In this document: positions 33,983-41,904 of the stretch, in pieces
How the letters are laid out: every line of letters begins with the position of its first letter
How positions within the stretch are numbered: the stretch's first letter is position 1
Assembly (NCBI GenBank): GCA_028285595.1
Contig: JANQOW010000084.1
Coordinates: 1 to 64,000, forward strand
Origin: Hyphomicrobiales bacterium
GTDB lineage: Bacteria > Pseudomonadota > Alphaproteobacteria > Rhizobiales > CAJQND01
DNA: 64,000 bases
Direction of reading: 5' to 3'
The notes under the pieces: model-generated
What the model was told of the DNA's origin: nothing
The model's database searches: none
Seen by the model: only the letters and a program-made list of their open reading frames with translations
Program-made: the position numbers and the translations under genes

Positions 33983-34825
33983 ATGCCCGTCCGCTCCACT
34001 TCAGCTAAGGTTTGCCGCTCATTGGCGCTTGTTGCCGTCTTGTTTGCCACGAGCGGATTTCTGAACTCCTGGTCCTCTTCAAAGCCGGAGCTTTGGGAAG
34101 GATGGGATGCGCACAACCCCAAAAACACCAAGGCGATCGATCACAGCGTGTGGGGAGCGTTGCTGTCCAAGTATGTTACAACCGACAGTACCGGGCTTAA
34201 CCGCTTCGCCTATGGCAAAGTTACGGCGGCCGACAGGAAAGCGCTGAAAGATTACATTGCCGGGCTCACGAAAATTCAGATCACGGACCGTTCGCGCGAC
34301 GTGCAGTTCGCTTATTGGCTCAATCTCTACAACGCCCTGACAATCGATGTGATTCTGGAGCACTACCCCGTTAAATCGATCAAAGACATTGATATTTCGG
34401 GCCTTTTGGCCAACGGCCCCTGGGGTAAGGCGTTGATCAAGGTGGAGGGCGAGGAGCTCACTCTGGACGATATCGAGCACCAGATCCTGCGTCCGATTTG
34501 GAAAGACCCGCGCATCCATTACGGGGTGAACTGTGCCTCAATCGGTTGCCCCAATCTGCTCAAAACCCCGTTCACCGGCAAAACGGCTGATGCGAAGTTG
34601 GACCAGGCGGCCCGCGACTACATAAACCATCCCCGCGGCCTCACTGTGCGTCAGGGCAAGGTCACCGTTTCCAAGATCTATAGCTGGTTTGCCTACGATT
34701 TCGGCAATTCCGAAGAGGGCGTTATCAAGCACCTTCTGCGCTATGCAGCGCCTGACCGTGCTGCGGCTTTGAAGAAGGCGGGAAGCATCTCCGGCACCGC
34801 CTACGATTGGTCACTGAACGAGTAG
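33983..34825 (+). CDS. DUF547 domain-containing secreted protein
   Basis: A 280-residue protein with an N-terminal export signal (about 1-30) and the DUF547 domain over about 70-235: RSRDVQFAYWLNLYNALTID, VILEHYPVKSIKDI, TLDDIEHQILRPIWKDPRIH, YGVNCASIGCPNLL. The conserved His, Cys and acidic residues in these blocks suggest a papain-like or metal-linked fold, but no activity is known for the family. Probably periplasmic. It stands alone, 160 bases before the ManC-like gene on the same strand. Confidence 0.88.
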   Translation: MPVRSTSAKVCRSLALVAVLFATSGFLNSWSSSKPELWEGWDAHNPKNTKAIDHSVWGALLSKYVTTDSTGLNRFAYGKVTAADRKALKDYIAGLTKIQITDRSRDVQFAYWLNLYNALTIDVILEHYPVKSIKDIDISGLLANGPWGKALIKVEGEELTLDDIEHQILRPIWKDPRIHYGVNCASIGCPNLLKTPFTGKTADAKLDQAARDYINHPRGLTVRQGKVTVSKIYSWFAYDFGNSEEGVIKHLLRYAAPDRAAALKKAGSISGTAYDWSLNE

Positions 34826-34940
34826 CTGCGCCCGCCTGCCGCGATCATTAAAATACTCTGCTTTGCGTTTACCGCTTGGAAATCTGCGTCTTTTAGTGTG
34901 ATTCCACTAAATTGTTGGCTTCGCACTAGGGGCGGCCTGT

Positions 34941-34964
34941 CGGACGGAACCAACAATCCGTCTG
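34941..34964 (+). promoter_or_regulatory. Inverted repeat before the ManC-like gene
   Basis: CGGACGG (34941-34947) pairs with CCGTCTG (34958-34964) apart from one wobble, with a 10-base loop. It lies 22 bases upstream of the ATG. Its GTCTG arm resembles the CAGAC/GTCTG arms found before the next two genes. Confidence 0.35.
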
Positions 34965-34985
34965 CCAGCTGGTGGAGTTTTGAGT

Positions 34986-36344
34986 ATGGACTTTTCCTCA
35001 AATCTAATTACCCCCGTCGTATTTTGCGGCGGCATGGACCTGCATCACGAAGGTGAGGAAGGCACTGAGCGGCCGAAGCCGTTCCAGAGCCGGTCGGGCA
35101 ATCTCAGTTTGTTCCAGCAGACATTACTGCGCGTGACAGATCCTGGCCGGTTCAACCCGCCGATCATCATTGCGGACCAAGCGCATAAGAGTTTGGTCGA
35201 CTTTCAGATGGAGATGATCGGCGCTGAGCGCTCTGCGGTTTTGTTGGAGCCGCTCAGTGGTGGAACGGCCGCCTCGCTTGCCCTGGCGGCTCTGGTTTCA
35301 GGCGCGTTTGGGTCTGATGGCGCGTTGCTGGCGCTGCCCGGCGATCAACGGGTGCGCGATCCGAATGCATGGCTAGGGGCCGTGGAGCAGGCCATTACGG
35401 GCGCCCACAAAGGCGCGTTGCTGGCCTTTGGGCGCAAAGCGTCCGCCGGTGATGAAGCCCAGGCCTGGATCCAAAGGGGTGCACACCTGTTCGATGAGGC
35501 CGGAGGCGGTGTCGTCGATGCAGAAGTCTACCGCATGGGCCAATTCCTCCCCGCAGACACTGACAAGGATCTTGAGGCCCTCTCTGAGGAAGGGGACTGC
35601 TACTGCAATTCGGGCATGTATCTGTTTCCGGTCAAGAGTGTGCTGGAAGATTTGCTCCAGCATGCGCCCGCCGTACTGACAGCCTGCCAACAGGCATTGG
35701 TGGCCGGCAGCACGGAGGGGGACGTTCTCACCCCGAACAAAGAGAAACTGAGCCAATGCCCGGTACTGTCCATAGAAGCTGCACTGTTTGAGCGCACAAG
35801 CCGCGGTGCGCTGGTGCCCACCGGCCCGCTATGGACCGAGGAAGCCGCCAAGCCTTCCGCCGAAGACGATGAGAGGCCCGAGGCTGAGACACCCCGCTCC
35901 GAAGACAATGTTGTTCTTCGAGACGTTTCCAACTCCGAAATCCTGACACGTGGTCCGCTGACCGTGGTTGCAGGCTTAAGCGATGTTATTGTCGTGAACA
36001 CAGGTGAGAGCGTGGTCGTGGCCGCGAGAAGCCATGTGTCAGCCCTCTTGGATGCTGTGGGAAGCGACGGCGCGCCGGTGCTGTCTGAAACCGCGTTGCG
36101 GATGCTCTGCGAGGCAGTGCGCTCCGATGAGGAGAGCGAACCGGCCGACCCAACCGAAGAGCCGGTCCTCGACACATCGGCGAACCAGGCAGCGGCCGAA
36201 GAAGAGCTCGCTTTTGAGCCTGAGATCAACCCAGGCACTCTGGAAGACGCGCTCGACGAGTTGTTCAAGGGCGGTGAGCAAGAAGATGGCGAGGTCGTGG
36301 AGCCCGAGTTGCTGCTGCAAGCCGCCATGGACTCAGCGGCCTAA
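34986..36344 (+). CDS. Degenerate mannose-1-phosphate guanylyltransferase (ManC-like pseudoenzyme)
   Basis: A 452-residue protein that follows the ManC nucleotidyltransferase fold over about residues 1-350: VVFCGG start, SLFQQTLLRV, LPGDQRVRDPNAWLGAV in place of PxDH, CYCNSGMYLFPVKSVLEDLL, QCPVLSIEAALFERT and the ending VVVAARSHVSALLDAV. The nucleotide-binding signature G-G-x-G-T-R-L-W-P is missing; after GG (15-16) comes MDLHHEGEEGTERPKPF, which keeps only the RPK-x-F part. The GWSDVGSW motif is also lost. The C-terminal isomerase domain is absent and replaced by an acidic tail. I infer loss of catalysis and possibly a regulatory or sensory role. GGTGGAG at 34971-34977 is the ribosome binding site. 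Confidence 0.78.
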   Translation: MDFSSNLITPVVFCGGMDLHHEGEEGTERPKPFQSRSGNLSLFQQTLLRVTDPGRFNPPIIIADQAHKSLVDFQMEMIGAERSAVLLEPLSGGTAASLALAALVSGAFGSDGALLALPGDQRVRDPNAWLGAVEQAITGAHKGALLAFGRKASAGDEAQAWIQRGAHLFDEAGGGVVDAEVYRMGQFLPADTDKDLEALSEEGDCYCNSGMYLFPVKSVLEDLLQHAPAVLTACQQALVAGSTEGDVLTPNKEKLSQCPVLSIEAALFERTSRGALVPTGPLWTEEAAKPSAEDDERPEAETPRSEDNVVLRDVSNSEILTRGPLTVVAGLSDVIVVNTGESVVVAARSHVSALLDAVGSDGAPVLSETALRMLCEAVRSDEESEPADPTEEPVLDTSANQAAAEEELAFEPEINPGTLEDALDELFKGGEQEDGEVVEPELLLQAAMDSAA

Positions 36345-36348
36345 GCCA

Positions 36349-36370
36349 AAACGTGGTAAACCAGACGTTT
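36349..36370 (+). promoter_or_regulatory. Inverted repeat containing ACCAGACGTTT, before the sigma-54 activator gene
   Basis: AAACGTGGT (36349-36357) and ACC-AG-ACGTTT (36360-36370) are near-complementary with a 2-base insertion. It begins 5 bases after the ManC-like stop and lies about 80 bases before the activator start. The 11-mer ACCAGACGTTT (36360-36370) recurs inverted upstream of the GDP-mannose dehydrogenase gene. Operator or terminator function is inferred. Confidence 0.4.
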
Positions 36371-36450
36371 ATATTTGTCTCGTAGACTCCGGCACATTGA
36401 TTAAGCAGCGCCCTCTTGGCGCTCAGGTGTGTAGCAGAGTTCGAGTTCCC

Positions 36451-37467
36451 ATGTCCGCAGCGATCAAGCGCCTGCCGGTGGCACCTTCTGAGCGGTCCTC
36501 TCTTGTGTCAGAGGGGCCGGCTAAGATCATCGGAACGTCTCCAGCCATCTTGACGGTTATGGACACGATCCGCCGTGTTGCGCCCTCCAAAGCATCTGTC
36601 TTCATTACCGGTGAGAGTGGCACCGGCAAAGAAGTGTGCGCAGAAATGATCCATGCCCTGTCCGGCCGGGCGGAGAAACCGTTCGTTCCCATAAACTGCG
36701 GCGCCATTCCGCGCGATCTGATTGAATCTGAGCTCTTCGGGCACCTCAAGGGTTCGTTTACCGGAGCGATCTGTGATCGCGATGGCGCTGCGGCGCTTGC
36801 AGATGGCGGTACCCTGTTTCTCGATGAGATTTGCGAGTTGGAGCTGCAACTGCAGACCCGCCTGCTGCGGTTTTTGCAGACCGGGCTTATTCAGCCGGTT
36901 GGCGCCGGTCGTCAGCGGGCGGTGGATGTGCGTGTGATCTGCGCCACCAACAGAAATCCGAAGGTCGAAGTTGCCGAAGGGCGCATGCGTGACGATCTGT
37001 TTTACCGGCTCCATGTGATCCCGGTCGAAATGCCGCCACTGTCTGCGCGGGGCCGTGATGTCATTACGTTAGCTGAGCACTTTCTGTCGCTTTATGCGGC
37101 CGAAGAGGGCAAGACTTTCCATAATCTGTCCCAGGAAACAGAAGCCTGTCTCACCGCCTATAGCTGGCCGGGCAATGTGCGCGAGCTGCAGAACGTGATG
37201 CGCCGCATTGTGGTGCTCAATGCGGGCCCGCAGGTGGATGTTCATATGTTGCCGGAGGAACTTCGGACAACCGGCCCGAACGTGGTGTCGTTGGGGAAAA
37301 CGGGTTGCCGCGAATTGTGGATGATCGAACGCGCGGCCATTGAACAAGCCATCAGCGAGTGTGACGGCTCTGTTCCTCAAGCTGCAAAGCGGCTCGGCGT
37401 CAGCCCCTCTACGCTCTACCGGAAGCGGGAAACCTGGCTCAGCAAATCGCGGGAAACCTGCGGTTAA
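36451..37467 (+). CDS. Sigma-54-dependent transcriptional activator without receiver domain
   Basis: A 338-residue bacterial enhancer-binding protein. After a 25-residue lead there is the AAA+ domain: GESGTGKE Walker A (54-61), the L1 loop KGSFTGA (100-106, with Ser in place of the usual Ala of GAFTGA), Walker B GGTLFLDEI (119-127), then RLHVIPVEMPPLSARGRD and SWPGNVRELQNVMRRI. The C-terminus has a Fis-type helix-turn-helix (ECDGSVPQAAKRLGVSPSTL). There is no receiver, PAS or GAF domain, so activity must be set by expression level or a partner protein. It lies between the ManC-like and GDP-mannose dehydrogenase genes. The ATG at 36451 is the best start; the frame remains open upstream inside the preceding gene. 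Confidence 0.92.
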   Translation: MSAAIKRLPVAPSERSSLVSEGPAKIIGTSPAILTVMDTIRRVAPSKASVFITGESGTGKEVCAEMIHALSGRAEKPFVPINCGAIPRDLIESELFGHLKGSFTGAICDRDGAAALADGGTLFLDEICELELQLQTRLLRFLQTGLIQPVGAGRQRAVDVRVICATNRNPKVEVAEGRMRDDLFYRLHVIPVEMPPLSARGRDVITLAEHFLSLYAAEEGKTFHNLSQETEACLTAYSWPGNVRELQNVMRRIVVLNAGPQVDVHMLPEELRTTGPNVVSLGKTGCRELWMIERAAIEQAISECDGSVPQAAKRLGVSPSTLYRKRETWLSKSRETCG

Positions 37468-37483
37468 CCAGCAAAAAGCAGGT

Positions 37484-37518
37484 CAGACAAAACGTCTGGT
37501 TGTTGAAGGTTGATCAAC
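37484..37518 (+). promoter_or_regulatory. Palindromes before the GDP-mannose dehydrogenase gene
   Basis: CAGAC-AAAAC-GTCTG at 37484-37498 contains the reverse complement of ACCAGACGTTT (37490-37500). Directly after is the 10-bp palindrome GTTGATCAAC (37509-37518) followed by TTTTT, which could terminate the activator transcript or be a second operator. The gene starts at 37589. Confidence 0.4.
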
Positions 37519-37588
37519 TTTTTGTGGCAATACTGGCCCCCGATGGTGCGCAAGGGGGCGCCCGCCGGAAAAGTTGAGGCTGACAATC

Positions 37589-39010
37589 ATGACGGCGATG
37601 CAGGCGTTGAAGGATCTATCGACGCAAACCGAGCGATACCGGCATACCGAGTTTCCTGAAACCACGGTCGACCGTCTTTCAATCTCAGTGATAGGCTTAG
37701 GGTATGTTGGGGCGGTCACCCTGGGGTGTTTGGCCAACCTTGGTTTCCACATGTATGGCGCCGACATCATCGAGAAGAAATCCAATGCGGTGAACGCTGG
37801 ACGCTCCACGGTTGATGAAGAAGGTCTGGGCGATCTCTTGCGGGACTCAGTGGCCCGCGGACTGGTTCAGGCTTCGACGGACGTTAAGGCGGCCATCCGT
37901 GCAAGCGACATGACATTCCTGTGCGTTGGCACGCCCGAAGGTGTCGATGCAGCGGACAGTTTCGATGCGATCCGGCAGGCTGCGCGGACGGTCGGCGAGG
38001 TTTTGGCGGAAAAGGACGGATACCACGTGGTCGTGGTGCGCAGCTCCGCACCTCCCGGAACAACGATGAATGTGGTGGTGCCGATCCTCGAAGAGGCCTC
38101 CGGCAAGACCCTCAACACTGGTTTTGGAGTTTGCTTCAATCCGCAGTTTCTGCGCGAAGGGGTGGCCGTGGCCGACTTTTACGCGCCTTCCAAGACCGTG
38201 ATCGGCGCGTCCGACCACCGGGCCGCGGCCATGCTGGCCAGTGTCTACCGCTTGGTGGATGACCGCATCTTGATGTGCAACATCACCGCAGCCGAGATGG
38301 TCAAGTACATCGACAATGTCTGGCACGCCACCAAGGTGACCTTCGCCAACGAGGTTGGCCGGCTGTGTAAGGCGGTGGAGATTGACAGCCACGAGGTCAT
38401 GAACATTTTCGTGCAGGACCAGAAGCTTAATCTTTCTCCCTACTATCTGAAGCCGGGCTTTGCCTTTGGCGGCTCGTGCCTGCCCCAGGAGGTGAGGGCC
38501 ATTGAGGATCTGGCCAAAAGCTTTCAGATCCAAACGCCTTTGTTCCAATCGATCCTCACATCCAACGCGATGCAGATCGAGGAAGGCTTGCGGATGATCC
38601 GCAAATTCCCGGGCAAGCGCATTGGCTTCTTGGGCGTTGCTTTCAAGTGTGACTCCGACGATCTGCGTGATAGTCCGGCTCTTGAGCTGATGGCCGCGCT
38701 CTTGAACGATGGCACGGGCTTCTCGGCCTTTGACCCCAGCTTGCGGATCTCGGAGGTCTCCCGCGGCCATTTTGAAGACGTGCGCCGCACCCGGCCGAAG
38801 CTGAACGAGCTGTTGGACTATCTGCCCAAGTTGCTGAGACCTAACCTTGAGGAGGTGATCGCCGAATCCGACGTGTTGGTGATCTCTCACAACAAGGACT
38901 ACTACCGCCAGGCCGTACTGCGCCGGCCCAAGGGCACTCATGTGATCGACCTGGTGCGCTTGTTCAAAGACGTGCCTGACGATCCCACCTATCACGGGAT
39001 ATCGTGGTAG
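37589..39010 (+). CDS. UDP-glucose/GDP-mannose dehydrogenase family protein (AlgD-like)
   Basis: A 473-residue four-electron sugar-nucleotide dehydrogenase. NAD-binding GLGYVG is at 36-41 after a 30-residue N-terminal extension. The catalytic Cys is C297 in FGGSCLPQEVRA, the form typical of GDP-mannose 6-dehydrogenase (FGGSCLPKDVRA) more than of UDP-glucose dehydrogenase. VVVRSSAPPGTTMNVVVPIL, CFNPQFLREGVAVADFY, TAAEMVKYIDNVWHATKVTF and FKCDSDDLRDSPALELM also match. Expected reaction: GDP-mannose + 2 NAD+ to GDP-mannuronate. It follows the sigma-54 activator by 121 bases. A Gln replaces the usual Lys after the Cys motif Pro, which may not matter. Confidence 0.9.
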   Translation: MTAMQALKDLSTQTERYRHTEFPETTVDRLSISVIGLGYVGAVTLGCLANLGFHMYGADIIEKKSNAVNAGRSTVDEEGLGDLLRDSVARGLVQASTDVKAAIRASDMTFLCVGTPEGVDAADSFDAIRQAARTVGEVLAEKDGYHVVVVRSSAPPGTTMNVVVPILEEASGKTLNTGFGVCFNPQFLREGVAVADFYAPSKTVIGASDHRAAAMLASVYRLVDDRILMCNITAAEMVKYIDNVWHATKVTFANEVGRLCKAVEIDSHEVMNIFVQDQKLNLSPYYLKPGFAFGGSCLPQEVRAIEDLAKSFQIQTPLFQSILTSNAMQIEEGLRMIRKFPGKRIGFLGVAFKCDSDDLRDSPALELMAALLNDGTGFSAFDPSLRISEVSRGHFEDVRRTRPKLNELLDYLPKLLRPNLEEVIAESDVLVISHNKDYYRQAVLRRPKGTHVIDLVRLFKDVPDDPTYHGISW

Positions 39011-39157
39011 ATTTGCATCACCCAATTGGTTTGGTCTGTGGACACGTCGTGTCGCAGGTTTACAGGCTCCGCTCCCATTGCTAAGAGACGGCCCTGAAGG
39101 GGTCCATCACAGTCCTGACCTGAATAAGCGCGGGGCCATGGGGAAAAGGCAAGCACA

Positions 39158-40090
39158 ATGAAGCTTGTAGCGGGCAACAGCAATCGCGCGCTGGCCGAAG
39201 CGATTGCGGCATACCTAAACATACCCTTGGGCAAATGCCTGGTGCGCCGGTTTGCGGACATGGAAGTGTTCGTCGAGGTGCAGGAAAACGTGCGTGGCGA
39301 GGACGTTTTCGTCGTCCAATCCACCTCGTTCCCGGCCAATGACCACTTGATGGAATTGTTGATCATCATCGATGCGCTCAGGCGCTCGTCGGCCCAGCGT
39401 ATCACCGCGGTGTTGCCCTACTTCGGCTATGCGCGCCAGGACCGGAAGCCTGGACCAAGAACGCCGATCTCCGCCAAGCTTGTGGCCAACCTGATCACCC
39501 GGGCAGGCGCAGACAGGGTCATGACGCTTGATCTGCATGCCGGGCAGATCCAGGGGTTCTTTGACATCCCCACCGATAACCTGTTTGCCGCTCCGGTCAT
39601 GGTCCGCGACATTCAAGAGCGCTACAACGGTCACAAGCTGATGGTGGTATCCCCTGATGTGGGCGGTGTGGTCCGCGCCCGCGGCTTGGCAAAGCGCTTT
39701 GATGCTCCGTTGGCTATCGTTGACAAGCGCCGGGAGCGGGCGGGCGAATCTGAGGTCATGAACATCATCGGTGATGTGGAAGGCCACTCGTGCATTCTGG
39801 TGGATGATATCGTGGATTCCGGCGGGACCCTGTGCAATGCCGCTGACGCCCTCCTGGCGCAAGGCGCAACGGATGTGTCGGCCTACATCACCCACGGCGT
39901 GCTCTCCGGCGGAGCGGTGGCCCGCATCACCTCATCTAAGCTGAAGGAATTGGTGGTGACCGATTCCATCCAAGCCACCGAGGCCGTGCGCGTTTCCGCC
40001 AACATCCGGGTGCTCTCCATTGCCCCGCTTATTGGGGAAGCGGTGGGCCGCACCGCCCGTGAAGAAAGCGTCTCCAGCCTCTTCCATTAA
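39158..40090 (+). CDS. prs: Ribose-phosphate pyrophosphokinase
   Basis: A 310-residue PRPP synthetase: ribose 5-phosphate + ATP to PRPP + AMP, feeding purine, pyrimidine, histidine and tryptophan synthesis. The start [20 protein letters not shown], the flexible-loop/ATP region [20 protein letters not shown], the [18 protein letters not shown] block and the PRPP-binding loop [10 protein letters not shown] (215-224) are all canonical. A housekeeping gene. It shares no operon features with the TauD gene that follows after 63 bases, although cotranscription is possible. PRPP is also the cosubstrate of Apt, encoded at 58551. Confidence 0.98.
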   Translation: MKLVAGNSNRALAEAIAAYLNIPLGKCLVRRFADMEVFVEVQENVRGEDVFVVQSTSFPANDHLMELLIIIDALRRSSAQRITAVLPYFGYARQDRKPGPRTPISAKLVANLITRAGADRVMTLDLHAGQIQGFFDIPTDNLFAAPVMVRDIQERYNGHKLMVVSPDVGGVVRARGLAKRFDAPLAIVDKRRERAGESEVMNIIGDVEGHSCILVDDIVDSGGTLCNAADALLAQGATDVSAYITHGVLSGGAVARITSSKLKELVVTDSIQATEAVRVSANIRVLSIAPLIGEAVGRTAREESVSSLFH

Positions 40091-40153
40091 ACGACTTGTC
40101 GCCGCGGCGACGTTGCGCCACTATTTGCCCTCCACAGCAAGGGGTCAAAGGCG

Positions 40154-41002
40154 ATGGCGCACGGCGCGAATGCAATCGAGATCAGAAAGATGTCTCCATC
40201 TCTGGGGGCTGAGATTTTCGGCGTCAACTTGGCGGGCGGTTTGGATGATGAAACCTTTGCCACCATCCGCCAGGCTTTTGTCGACCACAGTGTCATTTTC
40301 TTCAGAGATCAGGAATTGCAGCCGGAGGACCACATTGCCTTCGCTGAGCGCTGGAACAAGATCAACATCAACAGGTTCTTCCATCCGGTTGAGGGCTATC
40401 CGATGATTGCCGAGGTGCGCAAAGAACCGGAAGACAAGCAAAACATCGGAAGCAACTGGCACACCGATCACTCCTACGACCAAGTGCCGGCCATGGGGTC
40501 GGTGCTCTATGCACTGGAGACCCCGCCGGTGGGCGGCGACACGCTGTTCTCCAGCATGTACCAGGCCTACGAAACCCTATCGGACGGTTTGAAATCCATG
40601 TTGGAGGGCTTAGACGCCCACCATTCGTCTCGCCACGCCTTCGGAGCGCAACGCGCGGACGAGGCCACAAAGACCGGCCGCATCGGCAATGCCGAACTGG
40701 CGACCCAGGATGCGGTGCACCCTGTTGTCATCACTCACCCGATGAGCGGGCGCAAAGCGCTTTATGTGAACCCGGACTTCACATTGGGCTTCGTGGGCTG
40801 GACGGAAGAGGAATCCAAACCGCTTCTGGACTATCTTTACGCCCATGCCAGCCGGCCGGAATTCACCTGCCGTTTCGCATGGGCTGAGGGTTCAGTGGCA
40901 TTCTGGGATAACCGGGCAACGTGGCACCGCGCCTTGAACGACTATCACGGCCACCGCCGGCTGATGCACCGCATCACCGTGGAGGGTGTTGCTCTGAATT
41001 AG
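40154..41002 (+). CDS. TauD/TfdA family dioxygenase
   Basis: A 282-residue Fe(II)/2-oxoglutarate dioxygenase. The start KMSPSLGAEIFGVNLAGGLD and RQAFVDHSVIFFRDQEL are typical of TauD. Iron ligands are HTD in NWHTDHSYDQVP (about 97-103) and the distal His in NRATWHRALNDYHGHRR, with Arg of HRRLMHRITVEG for 2-oxoglutarate. The family covers taurine, alkylsulfate and aryloxyalkanoate oxygenases; the substrate here is open. It converges on infA with a gap of only 13 bases. Confidence 0.92.
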   Translation: MAHGANAIEIRKMSPSLGAEIFGVNLAGGLDDETFATIRQAFVDHSVIFFRDQELQPEDHIAFAERWNKININRFFHPVEGYPMIAEVRKEPEDKQNIGSNWHTDHSYDQVPAMGSVLYALETPPVGGDTLFSSMYQAYETLSDGLKSMLEGLDAHHSSRHAFGAQRADEATKTGRIGNAELATQDAVHPVVITHPMSGRKALYVNPDFTLGFVGWTEEESKPLLDYLYAHASRPEFTCRFAWAEGSVAFWDNRATWHRALNDYHGHRRLMHRITVEGVALN

Positions 41003-41015
41003 CAGAAAAGAGGGC

Positions 41016-41288
41016 CTAGCGGCGCCGGAAGTTCTTGCGTTGCTGGGCGCGGGTAGACGGCGCGCGCTCATCTTTATGGCGATAGATGATGCGGCCTTTG
41101 TCCAGGTCATAAGGGGTCATCTCGATGGTGACCCTGTCGCCCACCAGGGTGCGGATGCGGTTCTTTTTCATCCGGCCGGCCAGATATGCGACAATCTCAT
41201 GCTCGTTCTCCAGCACAACCCGAAAGCGGGAATCGGGGAGCACGTCTACGACGGTGCCTTCAAACTCGAGCAGTTCTTCTTTTGACAT
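41016..41288 (-). CDS. infA: Translation initiation factor IF-1
   Basis: A 90-residue OB-fold protein that occupies the ribosomal A site during initiation. [60 protein letters not shown] and [14 protein letters not shown] follow the IF-1 pattern. Typical IF-1 is about 72 residues; here about 18 extra residues form a basic C-terminal tail ([16 protein letters not shown]). Longer forms of this kind occur in some proteobacteria. The gene reads leftwards, divergent from the YciI/sigma-factor pair. Confidence 0.95.
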   Translation of the reverse strand: MSKEELLEFEGTVVDVLPDSRFRVVLENEHEIVAYLAGRMKKNRIRTLVGDRVTIEMTPYDLDKGRIIYRHKDERAPSTRAQQRKNFRRR

Positions 41289-41459
41289 ATTTAGGTATCT
41301 TGGTCCTTTTCGTAACGTATCGGCTGGGTGTTTAAGGCCGCGTTTGACGCCTTATGCCGCTGACGGGGCGAAAAATCAAGGAATTAGGCCGGTCTTGTTG
41401 GATTTCCCGCCAGAAGGGCCATCAATTTATTTCGCATTGAGCAACTTTTTTTGCCGATC

Positions 41460-41487
41460 TGTCGATTTGCCCTTTGATCGTTCGACC
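41460..41487 (+). promoter_or_regulatory. Candidate ECF sigma-factor promoter before the DGPF gene
   Basis: TGTCGA at 41460-41465 and CGACC at 41483-41487, separated by 17 bases, about 50 bases before the ATG of the DGPF gene. ECF42-group sigma factors are reported to use TGTCGA-type -35 boxes near their own DGPF genes; I state that from memory. Autoregulation is therefore plausible. Confidence 0.4.
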
Positions 41488-41535
41488 TATCAGCGAGGGC
41501 TTGCAATCAGGCAGCCCGAATTGGAGGATAGGACT

Positions 41536-41883
41536 ATGCAATACATGTTTCTGATTTATAGCGCTGAGCAGGATGAGCCGGTACCGGGCACGGCAGAGTT
41601 TGACGAGATGATGAAAGGCTATCACGCCTTCACCGAAGAAGTTCAAGAGGCGGGGATCTTCCGCGAAGGCGCGCCTTTGGAAAAGGTGGAGACAGCCACC
41701 ACCGTGCGCGTGCGCAGTGGATCTGCCAGTGTCGTTGATGGGCCCTTTGCTGAAACCAAGGAAGTGCTGGGCGGCTACTACATCCTGGAGTGCAAGGATC
41801 TGGATGAGGCAACGGCGTATGCGGCGAAGATTCCCACGGCCGCCTACGGCTCCATTGAGGTGCGCCCGGTCATGGACATGTGA
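41536..41883 (+). CDS. YciI family (DGPF domain) protein
   Basis: A 115-residue DGPF-type YciI protein. MQYMFLIYSAEQDEPVPG, FTEEVQEAGIFREGAPLE and the DGPFAETKEVLGGYYILE motif (DGPF at about 68-71) are characteristic. Such genes are usually next to ECF42-type sigma factors, as here (sigma factor starts 22 bases downstream). The biochemical role of DGPF proteins is unknown. A strong Shine-Dalgarno (TTGGAGGA) precedes ATG 41536; upstream open frame is leader. Confidence 0.92.
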   Translation: MQYMFLIYSAEQDEPVPGTAEFDEMMKGYHAFTEEVQEAGIFREGAPLEKVETATTVRVRSGSASVVDGPFAETKEVLGGYYILECKDLDEATAYAAKIPTAAYGSIEVRPVMDM

Positions 41884-41904
41884 CCGGGGGCATTGCCGCG
41901 CGTC

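Noticed and set aside
37519-37588. Sigma-54 (-24/-12) promoter before the GDP-mannose dehydrogenase gene
   Set aside because: A TGGCA box is present at about 37526 but no GC lies at the required spacing (GG to GC 10 bases apart); the best candidate is off by two. The gaps at 34826-34985 and 36345-36450 gave no better match.
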